A stretch of 14,046 nt of DNA, taken from the NCBI GenBank assembly GCA_023432995.1, contig JAEZES010000082.1, positions 1-14,046 of the forward strand. The letters are read 5' to 3'. The stretch comes from Pseudomonadota bacterium (GTDB lineage Bacteria > Pseudomonadota > Alphaproteobacteria > Sphingomonadales > Sphingomonadaceae). The translations under genes were made by a program, and so were the position numbers. Numbering within the stretch: the first letter of the stretch is position 1; every line of letters begins with the position of its first letter. Shown in pieces: positions 1-7,933 of this stretch. The notes beneath the pieces were generated by a model. That model searched no databases. It was not told the origin of the DNA and saw only the letters and a program-made list of their open reading frames with translations.

Positions 1-2103
1 CTCGTCTTCGACCAGCAGGATGCGGCCGCCGCCCGACCACTCGCCCTTGGCTTCGCGGGCGACGGCCTGTTGCAGTTCCTCCTCGGTCGCCTGGTGGACC
101 GGCAGGTAGATCGTGAAGCGCGCGCCCTTGACCTTGCCGTCGGGCCCGGTGGCGTTGTCGACGAAGACGAACCCGCCCGACTGCTTGACGATGCCGTAGA
201 CGGTCGACAGCCCGAGCCCGGTGCCCTTGCCCTGCTCCTTGGTGGTGAAGAACGGTTCGAAGATCTTGCTCAGGTTGGCCTGCGGGATGCCGCCGCCGGT
301 GTCCTCGGCGATCAGCACGGTATAGTCGCCGGCCGGAATGATCTCGCTGCCCGTGCGCTTGACGTCGCGCGCGGTCACCCGGCGCGTGATGAAGCTGAGC
401 GTGCCGGTCGCCTGCTCGCCGCCGCGCGCCTGGATCGCGTCGCGCGCGTTCACCGCAAGGTTGACGATCACCTGCTCCAGCTGGCGCGGATCGGCGCGCA
501 CCGGGCCGAGCTCGCGATCGTGGTGCGTCTTGAGGGTGATCTTGGCGCCGAGCAGGCGCTTGAGCAGCTGGCTGACCTCGGAGATGACGTCGGGCAGCTG
601 CAACACCTCGGGCTGCAGAGTCTGCTGTCGGCTGAACGCGAGCAACTGCCGGGTGAGCGAGGCCGCGCGGTTCGAGTTGGCCCTGATCTGCTGGATGTCG
701 TCGTAGTCGCTGTCGCCCGGCGTGTGCCGCAGCAGCATCAGGTCGCAATAGCCGATGATCGCGGTCAGCACGTTGTTGAAGTCGTGCGCCACGCCGCCGG
801 CGAGCTGGCCGACCGCCTGCATCTTGGTCGCCTGAGCGACCTGCCGCTTGAGCCGCGTTTCCTCGGTGGTGTCGGCGAGGCTCAGCAGCACCGCCGCCTC
901 GCCGAGCCCGCGGACTCCGGCGAGCCCCATCGAGACCGGCTCGTCGGGTTCGGCGCGCAGCCGCACCGCGATGTCGCCGCTCATCGCCGGCCCCTGGCCG
1001 AAGCGACGCACTGCGTCGGACATCGCGGTCTTGTCCTGCCGCACGACGAGGTCCGAGGGGTACGGCGGCATCGCCTTGCCCTCGAGGCCGGCAGCGCGCC
1101 GGAAGGCCGGATTGGCGAACAGGAAATGGCCGTCGCGGTCGGTCATCGCCAGGCCGAGCGGGAGCTGCTCGAGCAGGCCCTCGAGCTGCAGCGTCTGGCC
1201 GCCCGGCTCGCTGTTCCACCCGCCGAGACCGATCCCGCTGTCGAGCAGCATCATCAGCGACGGCACCTCGCCGAGCTTGGCGTCGCCACCCTCCGGGTCG
1301 GCCAGCGGCACGTTGACCAGCGTCTGCGGCGCGCCCTTGCGGCCCTCGCGCGCGAAATAGATCCGGTCACGGTCGTCCGAGCGCAGCAGCGAGGTGAAGT
1401 CGAGCCCGGCCATGCTGGCGTTCTCGTCGCCGGCGGCGCGGCGGGCGAAGCCGGAGCTGGCGGCCCGGATTGCGCCGTCGGGACCGACAAGGGCGATCTC
1501 GATTCCCGCCGCGCTGAGGATGCGGCCGAACGGCCCGGTTATCCACTTGCCGATGCCGGCGAGCGGCTCGGTGCGGACGATCGGCGCGAAGCGCCAGATC
1601 AGGTATTCGTCGCCGCGGCCGGCGCGCTGGGCGACCGCGGCCCATGACTGGCGCTCGTCGGCCACCGTCACTTCCTCGCTGGCGCCTTCGCGCCAGGCGG
1701 CGCGCGCGGCGCGCGCCAGCTGCTCGGACGACGTCCCGTCGACCGGCAGGCGCGGCGGCGCATGGCTCGAGCCGAACCACAACTCGTAGGCCGCGTTGGC
1801 GCAGACCAGGCGGTTGGCACGGTCGGTGATGGCGATCGCCAGTCCCGGCTGCTCGATCGCTGCCACGGTGACCGACCAGTCGGGAACCGAAGCGTCCGCT
1901 CCCGCCGCGGGCGTCCCGCGCCGCCGGGCGGCAGCGAAGGCGACGAGGCCGAGCACGACGAGCCCGCCGGCATAGGCCAGGGTGACCGGCGGGCTGCCGG
2001 TGACCAGCTGGATCATGGCGATGCTGGCAAGGACCGCTGCCGCTACCGCCAGCGTGTCCACCATGCCCCGGGGGCCGGGCGCAGCTGACAGCCGGCTGCT
2101 CAT
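1..2103 (-). CDS. cckA: Hybrid sensor histidine kinase CckA, 3' end beyond the window
   Basis: This is an open reading frame of 701 codons that runs off the left edge. The product is a cell-cycle hybrid kinase which, in alphaproteobacteria, passes phosphate through ChpT to the master regulator CtrA. Two short membrane helices lie at residues 17-35 and 40-59. PAS-like segments follow at about 76-190 and 305-420, with a weaker one between. The phosphoacceptor H-box is AHDFNNVLTAIIGY with His440. The ATPase domain has the N-box NLAVNARDA (Asn548/Asn552), the G1 box DTGGGI (Asp601) and the G2 box GTGLGLST (from residue 627). The last visible residues, GGRILLVEDE, open the receiver domain; its phosphoacceptor Asp is outside the window. 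The H-box and the stretch after it (RQLLAFSRQQTLQP) are typical of CckA. I chose ATG at 2103 because it overlaps the DUF2062 stop as ATGA, which suggests translational coupling. An in-frame ATG at 2064 is the alternative, and neither has a clear Shine-Dalgarno sequence. Confidence 0.93.
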   Translation of the reverse strand, partial: MSSRLSAAPGPRGMVDTLAVAAAVLASIAMIQLVTGSPPVTLAYAGGLVVLGLVAFAAARRRGTPAAGADASVPDWSVTVAAIEQPGLAIAITDRANRLVCANAAYELWFGSSHAPPRLPVDGTSSEQLARAARAAWREGASEEVTVADERQSWAAVAQRAGRGDEYLIWRFAPIVRTEPLAGIGKWITGPFGRILSAAGIEIALVGPDGAIRAASSGFARRAAGDENASMAGLDFTSLLRSDDRDRIYFAREGRKGAPQTLVNVPLADPEGGDAKLGEVPSLMMLLDSGIGLGGWNSEPGGQTLQLEGLLEQLPLGLAMTDRDGHFLFANPAFRRAAGLEGKAMPPYPSDLVVRQDKTAMSDAVRRFGQGPAMSGDIAVRLRAEPDEPVSMGLAGVRGLGEAAVLLSLADTTEETRLKRQVAQATKMQAVGQLAGGVAHDFNNVLTAIIGYCDLMLLRHTPGDSDYDDIQQIRANSNRAASLTRQLLAFSRQQTLQPEVLQLPDVISEVSQLLKRLLGAKITLKTHHDRELGPVRADPRQLEQVIVNLAVNARDAIQARGGEQATGTLSFITRRVTARDVKRTGSEIIPAGDYTVLIAEDTGGGIPQANLSKIFEPFFTTKEQGKGTGLGLSTVYGIVKQSGGFVFVDNATGPDGKVKGARFTIYLPVHQATEEELQQAVAREAKGEWSGGGRILLVEDE

Positions 2104-2675
2104 TCAGCGGGAAGCGAGGCGTGTCGGCGCCGCACCCGCCGGCGCCACTTGCGCCCCACGACCAGGCGCCAGACGAACCCCGACAGCAGATAGCTGAGCG
2201 CCGCCGCGACGACCGCGATCACCACCAGCCCGAACGCCGTCTCGATGCCGGCATGGGTCAGCCAGGTGAGGAACTGCTGCAGGTCGGTTTCCTCGATCGC
2301 GGTGTTGACCGGCGCCACGACCGTCGCCGCGTCGACCCGCAGCAGCCACCCGCCGACCCAATAGGCGACGACCCACAGCAGCGGGGTGGTGAACGGGTTG
2401 GTGACGAACGTAGCCAGCGCGGCGAGCGGCACGTTGGCGCGCACCGACACGCTCAGCAGCGCCGCGAACAGGATCTGCGCGAACGGGACGATGATGCCAA
2501 CGAGCAGCCCGAGCGCGACACCGCGCGGCACCGAACGTCGGGTGAAGCGCCACAGCTCGGAGCGCAGCACGCGATGCGCGAACGGGCGGATGAAGCGGTT
2601 GCGCTCCATCTGCTCGCGCGTCGGCATGTTCTTGCGCAGCCAGTCGGCGAGGAAGGTCTTCGAACGGGCGGTCAT
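2100..2675 (-). CDS. DUF2062 family membrane protein
   Basis: The 191-aa product matches the DUF2062 family, whose biochemical role is not established. A basic N-terminus (MERNRFIRPFAHRVL, then LWRFTRRSVPRGVALG) leads into hydrophobic segments at about 52-74, 83-112 and 146-171. The family-typical NPFTTPL motif lies at 93-99. The C-terminus is strongly basic (RKWRRRVRRRH) and probably cytoplasmic. The start at 2675 was chosen because conserved-looking sequence begins there. An ATG at 2684 is equally possible, while the open frame back to 2801 has low-complexity sequence unlike the family. None of these starts has a good ribosome binding site. The stop overlaps the cckA start by 4 bp, so the two genes are very probably co-transcribed. 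A functional link to CckA signalling is not shown by the sequence. Confidence 0.85.
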   Translation of the reverse strand: MTARSKTFLADWLRKNMPTREQMERNRFIRPFAHRVLRSELWRFTRRSVPRGVALGLLVGIIVPFAQILFAALLSVSVRANVPLAALATFVTNPFTTPLLWVVAYWVGGWLLRVDAATVVAPVNTAIEETDLQQFLTWLTHAGIETAFGLVVIAVVAAALSYLLSGFVWRLVVGRKWRRRVRRRHASLPAE

Positions 2676-2955
2676 GGCACGCATGTCGTGTTGCGCAAGC
2701 AAACGCGCAAGCGCAAGCCCGGTGTGCGGCGAAAGATACTCCCGGCCCGCCCGGCCTCGGCCTGCGGTCGCCCCGCCGCTCCGATCCCCCGTGGACCGCA
2801 TTTCCTACAGCCCATGTTCCTGCTATGTTCCAGAACCGTGATTCGCTCGCACGCTGCACGCCGATGTCCGTTTTGCCGCGTGTTCCGGGTTTGCCGTGGC
2901 TGGCGGGGTGCCCCTTGGTCAGTGCGACCTTTGGGACCATTCGCGCCGCAGCCTG
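2676..2955. other. Gap of 280 bp between smpB and the DUF2062 gene
   Basis: I see no convincing gene in this stretch. Open frames crossing it on either strand are extensions or shadows of neighbouring frames and resemble no family. It is the natural place for the 3' end of the smpB transcript and for a promoter of the DUF2062-cckA pair. I could not assign a clear -35/-10 pair or a hairpin plus T-run terminator. The only local structure I noticed is a short direct repeat at 2814-2831, listed separately. No CtrA-type TTAA-N7-TTAA site is visible. Confidence 0.6.
2814..2831. repeat. Short direct repeat upstream of DUF2062-cckA
   Basis: ATGTTCC occurs twice, at 2814-2820 and 2825-2831, with an 11-bp period, about one helical turn (GGAACAT on the transcribed strand). 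It lies about 140 bp upstream of the DUF2062 start. Two half-sites on the same face of the helix could bind a regulator, but 7-bp copies can arise by chance and nothing else supports a site. Confidence 0.2.
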
Positions 2956-3438
2956 CTAGCTGCGCTCGCGCAGCAGCCGCGCCTTGTCGCGCTTCCAGTC
3001 GCGCTCCTTGATACTGGCGCGCTTGTCGTGAGTCTGCTTGCCCTTGGCCAGCGCCAGCTCGACCTTCGCCCGGCCCTTGCTGTTGAAATAGATCGACAGC
3101 GGGATCAAAGTCATCCCCTTGCGCTCGACAGCGCCGATCATCTTCTCGATCTCCCGCTGGTGCAGCAGCAGCTTGCGCGGCCGCTTGGGCTCGTGATTGA
3201 AGCGGTTGCCGTGGCTGAACTCGGGAATGTTGGCGTTCACCAGCCAGGCCTCGCCGTCGCGCACTTCGGCGTAACTCTCGGCGATCGACCCTTCGCCGAA
3301 GCGCAGGCTCTTCACCTCGGTCCCCGACAGCGCGATCCCGGCCTCGAAGGTATCCTCGATGAAATAGTCGAAGCGCGCGCGCCGGTTCTCGGCGACGGTC
3401 TTCGTCTTGTCGAACGTCGAGGGCTTCGGGCGGGCCAT
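2956..3438 (-). CDS. smpB: SsrA-binding protein SmpB
   Basis: The 160-aa product is the tmRNA partner in trans-translation. It delivers SsrA RNA to ribosomes stalled on broken mRNAs and acts in the cytoplasm. Family hallmarks are visible in order: a basic N-terminus, NRRARFDYFIEDTFEAGIAL, SGTEVKSLR, the conserved WLVNANIPEF, and PKRPRKLLLH. These are followed by LIPLSIYFNSKGRAKVELALAKGK and the lysine/arginine-rich tail HDKRASIKERDWKRDKARLL, which occupies the decoding centre. The length is normal for the family. ATG 3438 (MARPKPS) is chosen over the longer open frame reaching 3624 because SmpB proteins begin just before this segment. There is no strong Shine-Dalgarno sequence. Many alphaproteobacteria carry smpB next to dapA, but here dapA is about 7.6 kb away in the same orientation. 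The ssrA RNA gene was not seen in this window. Confidence 0.97.
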   Translation of the reverse strand: MARPKPSTFDKTKTVAENRRARFDYFIEDTFEAGIALSGTEVKSLRFGEGSIAESYAEVRDGEAWLVNANIPEFSHGNRFNHEPKRPRKLLLHQREIEKMIGAVERKGMTLIPLSIYFNSKGRAKVELALAKGKQTHDKRASIKERDWKRDKARLLRERS

Positions 3439-3556
3439 GATGGCGCGGCATGTAGGGGGCGCCGCCGGGTGGTGGAACCCCCTTTTCGGGGCCAGACGGC
3501 CCGCTTGCGCAATTGGCGATCGCGCGGCACGATAGCCGCTTCTCGGGGGGGAACAG
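3439..3556. promoter_or_regulatory. Divergent intergenic region, smpB / first S9 peptidase
   Basis: This 118-bp gap separates two outward-facing genes and must hold 5' signals for both. A small hairpin (CCCC/GGGG around TTTTC) lies at about 3479-3491. A loose -35-like TTGCGC lies at 3505-3510, but no well-spaced -10 follows. The purine-rich run just before 3557 (GGGGGGAACAG) is the likely ribosome binding site of the peptidase gene. No operator is recognised. Confidence 0.3.
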
Positions 3557-5515
3557 ATGGATCGCCTAATCAGGATGCTGACAGGCCTTGCGGGCCTCGT
3601 CGCGCTGCTGGCCGCGCCGCTCACCGCTCAGACCGCCGATCCGCCGTCGATCGAGGCCTACGGTCAGTTGCCGGCGGTCGAGGACGCGGCCATCTCGCCG
3701 AGCGGGCGGAAGATCGCCGTGGTCGGCGCGTTCGACGGCCGCCGCGCGCTGGTGGTGTTCGACGAGCAGCTCAACATGACCCGCAACTCGGCGGTCGGCG
3801 ACCTCAAGCTGCGCGGCGTCGAATGGATCGGCGACGAGGCTATCCTGCTGGTGACCAGCGAAACCGAAGATCTCGGCCGCGGCTTCACCGCCGATCAGTA
3901 CGAGGCCTTCCGGGCGCTGGTCCTGCCCGACGACGACGCCAAGCCGATGCACGTGGTCTTCGCCGGGCGCAGCAGCCTGATCACCTCGATCTTCGGCAAC
4001 TACGGCATCCGCCAGGTCGATGGCGAGTGGTTCGGGCACTTCGGCGCGGTCGAACTGGCCGGTGGCATCGGCAACCTCCACCTGGCCCACGCCCGCCCGG
4101 CGCTGTTCGCCGTGCGCCTGTCGGACAATACCCCGCGACGCCTCGCGCGTCCGGCGGACGAGAACGAGTGGCGCGACTGGCTGGTCGACGATCGCGGTCA
4201 GGTCGCCGCGACCTTCGACCTGGACCGCACCTCCGGCGAGTGGCGCATTTCCGGGCGGGACGGCAAACGGATCGCCGCCGGCCACCACTATGCCGGCCGC
4301 GCGGGCCTGGTGGCGCTGGGCCGCGACGGCACCACACTCGTCTACTCGGCTGAAGATACCGACGCCGAGATAACGCGCTGGTACGAGCTGCCGCTCGACG
4401 GCAGTGCCGAGCCCGTCGAGATTCTCGAGGGTGTCGACATCGACCGGATGTTCGTCGATCGCACGAATGGCCGGATGCTCGGCTACCTGCGCGGCGACGG
4501 CCATGCGCGCCCGGTGTTCTTCGATGCCGAGCGCCAGCGGCAGATCGATCGGGTCTATCGCGCGTTCGCGGGCAAGGATCTGACGCTGATCGACTGGACT
4601 CCGGGCTTCGACCGCCTGCTCGTGCGGACCACCGGCAGCGGCGACAGCGGTACCTGGTACATGGTCGACCTGGCGCAGCTGCGCGCCGAGGCCTTCGGCC
4701 TAGAGCGGCCGTTGATCGGCGAAGACCTGGTCGGGCCGGTGTCGGCGTTCGAATACAGCGCGGCGGACGGCCTGGAGATGGACGGCGTGCTCACCCTGCC
4801 CCCCGGCCTGGACCCGGTGAACCTGCCGCTGGTCGTCATGCCGCACGGCGGCCCCCGCGGACACGACGAGGTCGCGTTCGACTGGTGGGCTCAGGCGTTC
4901 GCATCGCGCGGCTACGCGGTATTCCAGCCCAACTTCCGCGGCTCGACCAATCGCGACAACGCCTTCATCCGCGCCGGCAATGGCGAGTGGGGCCGGAAGA
5001 TGCAGACGGACATCTCGGACGGGGTTGCAGCGCTGGCGGCGGAGGGGATCGTCGATCCGGCGCGGGCGTGCATCGTCGGCGCCAGCTACGGCGGCTACGC
5101 GGCGCTGGCCGGCGTCACCTTGCAGCAGGGCCTCTATCGCTGCGCGGTGGCGGTGGCGCCGGTGTCCGACCTCGCGATGATGTACCGCACCGAGCGGACC
5201 GAGAGCGGCGGCAGTGCGGTCGTCACCCGCTCGCTGCTCGAGCAGCTCGGCCCGCGAAGCGGCTTCGACGCGGTCTCGCCACGCCGCTTCGCCGCGCAGG
5301 CCGACGCGCCGATCCTGCTCATCCACGGCCGCGACGACATCGTCGTGCCGTTCGAACAGAGCGCCAGGATGGCCGACGCGCTGAAGGATGCGGGCCGGCC
5401 CCACCGCCTCGTCGAGCTGCGCGCCGAAGATCACTGGCTGTCGCGCGCAGAGACCCGACTGCAGATGCTCGAGGAAGCGGTCGCGTTCGTGCGCGAGCAC
5501 AACCCCGCTGACTAG
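3557..5515 (+). CDS. Secreted S9-family serine peptidase, tandem copy 1
   Basis: The 652-aa product belongs to the prolyl oligopeptidase clan (S9, acylaminoacyl-peptidase/dipeptidyl-peptidase-like alpha/beta hydrolases). Its signal peptide (RLIRMLTGLAGLVALLAAPLTAQ) points to the periplasm. Residues about 30-390 are probably a beta-propeller that gates the active site; the hydrolase domain covers about 400-652. In the latter I see PHGGP, the nucleophile elbow GASYGGY (Ser510), HGRDDIVVP (Asp594 by family alignment) and EDHW (His626), so the catalytic triad is complete. The natural substrate is unknown; small peptides with a processed N-terminus are typical for the family. The start is preceded by a purine-rich GGGGGGAACAG. 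A paralog starts 87 bp downstream on the same strand, and the pair is probably a duplication. Similarity between them is concentrated in the catalytic domain. Confidence 0.92.
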   Translation: MDRLIRMLTGLAGLVALLAAPLTAQTADPPSIEAYGQLPAVEDAAISPSGRKIAVVGAFDGRRALVVFDEQLNMTRNSAVGDLKLRGVEWIGDEAILLVTSETEDLGRGFTADQYEAFRALVLPDDDAKPMHVVFAGRSSLITSIFGNYGIRQVDGEWFGHFGAVELAGGIGNLHLAHARPALFAVRLSDNTPRRLARPADENEWRDWLVDDRGQVAATFDLDRTSGEWRISGRDGKRIAAGHHYAGRAGLVALGRDGTTLVYSAEDTDAEITRWYELPLDGSAEPVEILEGVDIDRMFVDRTNGRMLGYLRGDGHARPVFFDAERQRQIDRVYRAFAGKDLTLIDWTPGFDRLLVRTTGSGDSGTWYMVDLAQLRAEAFGLERPLIGEDLVGPVSAFEYSAADGLEMDGVLTLPPGLDPVNLPLVVMPHGGPRGHDEVAFDWWAQAFASRGYAVFQPNFRGSTNRDNAFIRAGNGEWGRKMQTDISDGVAALAAEGIVDPARACIVGASYGGYAALAGVTLQQGLYRCAVAVAPVSDLAMMYRTERTESGGSAVVTRSLLEQLGPRSGFDAVSPRRFAAQADAPILLIHGRDDIVVPFEQSARMADALKDAGRPHRLVELRAEDHWLSRAETRLQMLEEAVAFVREHNPAD

Positions 5516-5546
5516 CGGCCGGGCGGCCGACGGCGGCTTGGCATGC

Positions 5547-5576
5547 TTGCCACCTCGCGGCTCGCATGCAAACATA
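5547..5576 (+). promoter_or_regulatory. Possible weak promoter for S9 copy 2
   Basis: TTGCCA (5547-5552) and AACATA (5571-5576) are separated by 18 bp and could be -35 and -10 boxes in front of the second peptidase gene. The -10 match is poor and no start site is known. Read-through from copy 1 is an equally good explanation for its expression. Confidence 0.2.
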
Positions 5577-5602
5577 CCCGCGTCCTTTTGGGGGGAGGGG
5601 AT

Positions 5603-7558
5603 ATGTTCCGCGTTTTCAGCGCCGTGCGGAAGCTTTTCTGGCTTGCCGCGCTGATCCTTGCACCACACGCCGCGCACGCTGCAGAGGCCCCGCCTCTCTC
5701 CGCTTACGGCAACCTGCCCGACATCGAGAGCATGGCGCTGTCGAACGACGGCTCGCGGCTCGCGGCGGTGATGACGATCGGCGGCGAGCGGGTCGTGCTG
5801 CTGATGACGGCTGAGCTCGACACCTTGCGCATGTTGCGGATCGAGCAAGCCAAGGTCCGCGGGCTCGAGTGGATTGGCAACCATCATGTCGCGGTCCAGG
5901 TCAGCCGCACCGAGGTGCTCGGCCCCGAGTTCACGCCGTCGCAGATCGAATTCTTTCATGCGCTGATCCTGCCGGCCGACGGGACCGCCAGCCAGAAGCT
6001 GGTGTTCGACGACGCGACGATGCTCAACGCCATCTTCGGGTCGTTCGGCGTGCGCAACGTCGATGGGCAGTGGAAGGTCTACTTCAGCGGCGTCGAACGC
6101 GAGCGCGGGGGACGCGGATACTATATCGGCAGCACGGCCCCGGACCTGTTCGTCGTCGACGTCGCGACCAACCGGCACCGGCGGGTGGCGGATAAGGGGT
6201 CGCAGGGCTACGGCTACGGCTGGCTTCTCGGCAGCGACGGCAATCTCGCCGCGATGCTGCAGATCGAGCGGCGGTCGGGCAACTGGTCGATCTCGGTGCC
6301 GGGCGGCCGGGTCATCGCTCGCGGGACCTCGAAGAACGGCGATGTCGGCCTGGTCTCGCTCGGCAAGGACGGCACCACCGCGATCTACAGCGAGCTCGAC
6401 GAGACCGAGCAGATCACGCGCTGGTTCGAGGTGCCGCTGAACGGCCTGACCGGACCGAGCGAATTCATCCGAGCGGAAGAGGTCGACCGGCGTTTCAACG
6501 ACAGGAACACCGGCCGGTTGATCGGACTGCTCCGCAGCGGCGCAGCGCAAAGGCCGGAATTCTTCGACCCCGCCCACCAGGCCGCGGTGAACCGGATCTA
6601 CCGGGCCTTCTCGGACTTCCAGGTCGAGCTGATGGACTGGACGCCGGACTTCTCCCGAGTGCTGCTGCGCACCACGGGCAATGGCGACAGCGGGACCTGG
6701 TACCTCGTCGACATGACCAGCATGCGCGCTGAGGCGGTCGGCTACGAGCGTCAGGCACTCGGCCCTGAAGTGGTCGGCGCCGTTTCGACGATTACCTACA
6801 AGGCGGGCGACGGGCTCGAGATCCAGGGAATCCTGACGCTCCCCCCGGGGCGGGAGGCCAAGAACCTGCCGCTCGTGGTGCTGCCGCATGGCGGGCCGCA
6901 TGCGCACGACTCCGAGGGCTTCGACTGGTGGGCCCAGGCCTTCGCGTCGCGCGGCTACGCCGTGTTGCAGCCCAACTTCCGCGGCTCGACCAATCGCGAC
7001 GAGGCGTTCCTGCGCGCGGGCTTCGGGCAATGGGGCCGGGCGATGCAGACCGATATCTCCGACGGCGTGGCCGAGCTCGCTCGCCAGGGCATCGTCGATC
7101 CGGCGCGGGCGTGCATCGTCGGCGCGAGCTACGGCGGCTATGCCGCGCTGGCCGGAGTGACCTTGCAGCAGGGCCTTTACAGGTGCGCGGTCGCGGTAGC
7201 CCCGGTCGCCGACCTCGGTTCGCTGTTTGCCGACGAAGGCGGAACGAGCAACCGCTCAGGCATGCTGCGCCGATCGCTGCTCGAGGAACTGGGGCCGCGC
7301 AGCGGGTTCGACGCGATCTCGCCGCGCCGGCAGGCGGCGCGCGCCGACGCACCGATCCTGCTGATCCATGGCCGGGACGACACGGTCGTGCCGTTCGACC
7401 AGAGCGACAACATGGCCCACGCGCTGCGCGCCGCCGGCAAGCCCTACAAGCTGGTCGAGCTGCGCGGCGAAGATCACTGGCTGTCGCGCCCGGAGACCCG
7501 GCTGCAGATGCTCGAGGAAGCGGTCGCGTTCGTCGAACAGCACAATCCGGCCGACTGA
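5603..7558 (+). CDS. Secreted S9-family serine peptidase, tandem copy 2
   Basis: The 651-aa product is a paralog of the preceding gene with the same layout. It has a signal peptide (FRVFSAVRKLFWLAALILA, with cleavage likely at AHA-AEA), a propeller-like domain at about 30-390, and a C-terminal alpha/beta-hydrolase. The triad is complete: Ser509 in GASYGGY, Asp593 in HGRDDTVVP and His625 in EDHW. The start at 5603 is preferred over the upstream in-frame ATG at 5543 because a strong purine-rich ribosome binding site (GGGGGGAGGGG) precedes it and the signal peptide begins there. The catalytic half is nearly the same as copy 1, including the ends MLEEAVAFV and HNPAD. The propeller half and the residues after SDL/ADL differ much more, so the two enzymes may differ in substrate choice. 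Exopeptidase or acyl-peptidase activity cannot be told apart from sequence alone. Confidence 0.92.
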   Translation: MFRVFSAVRKLFWLAALILAPHAAHAAEAPPLSAYGNLPDIESMALSNDGSRLAAVMTIGGERVVLLMTAELDTLRMLRIEQAKVRGLEWIGNHHVAVQVSRTEVLGPEFTPSQIEFFHALILPADGTASQKLVFDDATMLNAIFGSFGVRNVDGQWKVYFSGVERERGGRGYYIGSTAPDLFVVDVATNRHRRVADKGSQGYGYGWLLGSDGNLAAMLQIERRSGNWSISVPGGRVIARGTSKNGDVGLVSLGKDGTTAIYSELDETEQITRWFEVPLNGLTGPSEFIRAEEVDRRFNDRNTGRLIGLLRSGAAQRPEFFDPAHQAAVNRIYRAFSDFQVELMDWTPDFSRVLLRTTGNGDSGTWYLVDMTSMRAEAVGYERQALGPEVVGAVSTITYKAGDGLEIQGILTLPPGREAKNLPLVVLPHGGPHAHDSEGFDWWAQAFASRGYAVLQPNFRGSTNRDEAFLRAGFGQWGRAMQTDISDGVAELARQGIVDPARACIVGASYGGYAALAGVTLQQGLYRCAVAVAPVADLGSLFADEGGTSNRSGMLRRSLLEELGPRSGFDAISPRRQAARADAPILLIHGRDDTVVPFDQSDNMAHALRAAGKPYKLVELRGEDHWLSRPETRLQMLEEAVAFVEQHNPAD

Positions 7559-7621
7559 GCGGAACCATCCGCGCGCTTCGAGCGCTCCGGTGCCGACGGA
7601 CGGGCGCAGAGGAGTCGCGAG

Positions 7622-7915
7622 ATGCCCCGAGGAGACAAGGACAAGTACACCGACAAGCAGAAGCGCAAGGCCGAGCACATCGCCGAAGGCTACGAGGAGC
7701 GCGGCGCGTCCGAAAAGACCGCCAAGGCGCGCGCCTGGGCGACCGTCAACAAGGAGAGCGGCGGCGGCAACAAGTCGGGCTCGGGCCGCGGCAAGAAGGA
7801 CACCCACGTGTCCTCCTCGCGCGGCGGACGGGCCCACAAGTCCGGCTCGCCCGAGCAGCGCTCGGCCGCGGCGCGCAAGGGCTGGGACACGCGGCGGCGC
7901 AAGGGCAACGCGTGA
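7622..7915 (+). CDS. Small basic protein, 'plasmid stabilisation'-type
   Basis: The 97-aa product is very basic and rich in Lys, Gly and Ser. It begins MPRGDKDKYTDKQKRKAEHI, followed by a helical stretch EGYEERGASEKTAKARAWATVNK and a Gly/Ser/Lys tract. It ends with SPEQRSAAARKGWDTRRRKG. From memory, proteins of this pattern are common in Sphingomonadales, Rhizobiales and Burkholderiales and are usually annotated 'plasmid stabilisation protein', without a demonstrated mechanism. The AWATVNK segment faintly resembles the end of ChaB-like proteins, and the C-terminal RKGW segment recalls short stress-protein repeats. AGGAG at 7609-7613 is a good ribosome binding site. The gene starts 63 bp after S9 copy 2 and could share its transcript. 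No toxin partner is adjacent, so a toxin-antitoxin role is not supported here. A nucleic-acid-binding or desiccation/stress role is only a guess. Confidence 0.8.
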   Translation: MPRGDKDKYTDKQKRKAEHIAEGYEERGASEKTAKARAWATVNKESGGGNKSGSGRGKKDTHVSSSRGGRAHKSGSPEQRSAAARKGWDTRRRKGNA

Positions 7916-7933
7916 TCCTCCGCGACGGAGCCC

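Noticed and set aside
70..1647. Plus-strand open frame of 525 codons
   Set aside because: It lies opposite cckA, whose minus-strand frame has full kinase motifs. The plus-strand translation is Arg/Ala/Gly-rich without motifs, a usual shadow in high-GC DNA.
2959..2974. GCTGCG-CTCG-CGCAGC hairpin at the end of smpB
   Set aside because: It falls mostly in the last smpB codons for Leu, Arg, Glu and Ser; coding sequence explains it and no T-run follows.
2896..4353. Plus-strand open frame of 485 codons
   Set aside because: It crosses antisense smpB and the start of the first S9 gene in another frame; no motifs.
4700..7030. Minus-strand open frame of 776 codons
   Set aside because: It is antisense to both S9 genes, which have catalytic triads and signal peptides. 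Its translation shows two similar halves only because the opposite strand is duplicated.
7573..7585. GCGCT-TCG-AGCGC hairpin as a terminator after S9 copy 2
   Set aside because: The stem is only 5 bp, no T-run follows, and such short GC palindromes are frequent in this DNA.
7622..7915. Toxin-antitoxin module suggested by the 'plasmid stabilisation' family name
   Set aside because: There is no second small gene next to it and no toxin fold in the neighbouring sequence.
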